DNA from: Pedobacter sp. Leaf216
Lineage (GTDB): Bacteria > Bacteroidota > Bacteroidia > Sphingobacteriales > Sphingobacteriaceae
Length of the DNA stretch: 64,000 nt
NCBI RefSeq assembly: GCF_001421515.1
Contig: NZ_LMKM01000008.1
Location: forward strand, 1 to 64,000
Direction of reading: 5' to 3'
Every line of letters begins with the position of its first letter. Within the stretch, counting starts at the first letter, position 1. Positions 63,836-64,000 of the stretch are shown piece by piece. A program made the translations under genes and the position numbers. The notes under the pieces were generated by a model that made no database searches, was not told the DNA's origin, and saw only the letters and a program-made list of their open reading frames with translations.

Positions 63836-64000
63836 ATGAACGAAAAAGAATCGAAGTACCAAGCCCCTGCTTTGGATAAAGGACTTGATATATTAGAGTA
63901 TTTATCATCACAATCTGTCCCATTATCTCAAACTGAAATTGCCGTTGGTATTGAGAAAACACCTAACGAAATTTATAGGATGTTGATGAGTTTAGAAAGT
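63836..64000 (+). CDS. IclR-family transcriptional regulator (cut by window end)
   Basis: Only the first 55 residues are present ([20 protein letters not shown], then [23 protein letters not shown]), which form the winged-helix DNA-binding start of an IclR regulator. The ligand-binding part lies beyond 64000. Its position, divergent from the GH78 gene with palindromes between them, makes it the likely regulator of the glycan and CoA-transferase cluster. IclR proteins often sense acids or sugar acids, which would fit the pathway. Confidence 0.82.
   Translation, partial: MNEKESKYQAPALDKGLDILEYLSSQSVPLSQTEIAVGIEKTPNEIYRMLMSLES

Overview
The window is low-GC DNA of a Bacteroidota bacterium, most likely Sphingobacteriaceae (Pedobacter-like). 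The evidence is seven good matches to the Bacteroidota promoter (-7 TAnnTTTG, some with a -33 TTTG), an almost complete lack of Shine-Dalgarno sequences, family content typical of the group (DUF5703, GH106, GH127, FucP-type sugar permeases, Hc1-like histone, bacteriophytochrome) and dense short palindromic intergenic repeats. No phage, CRISPR array or replication origin was seen. The genus is an inference from gene content.

Left part (1-30.5 kb), mostly chromosomal housekeeping and signalling: an Hc1-like histone; a red-light sensing unit (bacteriophytochrome kinase, response regulator, biliverdin-forming heme oxygenase) and a divergent receiver protein; MscS channel, small stress-type proteins, an esterase lipoprotein, Ku; a glycosyltransferase and a GH130 enzyme; a GAF histidine kinase overlapping a phosphoesterase; DUF763; gltBD; the SRP 4.5S RNA in front of a transaldolase-family gene; GmhB; a sugar permease; a formylglycine-generating-enzyme-like lipoprotein; tRNA-Lys followed by a 1.65 kb segment (WYL regulator, VOC protein) that ends at a decayed copy of the tRNA 3' half; and a GH16 lipoprotein.

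Middle (30.8-37.5 kb): an araB-araD-araA arabinose operon with a palindrome at its start and hairpins before araA, an intact IS3-family element with inverted repeats, 3-bp target duplication and an A6G frameshift site, then about 0.8 kb of tandem hairpin repeats with a 151-157 bp period.

Right part (37.5-64 kb): fifteen genes all on the minus strand, opposite an IclR regulator at the right edge. Exported hydrolases (GH78 and GH106 alpha-L-rhamnosidases, GH2, GH127 beta-L-arabinofuranosidase, an acetylesterase, DUF5703/GH95-like, a beta-propeller glycosidase) would strip a rhamnose-, arabinose- and galactose-bearing acetylated plant glycan or glycoside. A FucP-type permease, an SDR and a zinc dehydrogenase would import and oxidise the sugars. 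Embedded in this locus are two class III CoA-transferase genes, each translationally coupled to a gene for a solute-binding-protein fold that lacks any export signal, plus a Gfo/Idh/MocA oxidoreductase and a MaoC-type hydratase. No ABC permease or ATPase and no SusC/SusD pair are present in the window. This cytoplasmic 'binding protein + CoA-transferase' module is the best candidate for an undescribed system here.

Several families of palindromic repeats separate the genes. One copy sits in frame inside the GH2 gene, exactly replacing codons 21-55 next to the signal peptide.
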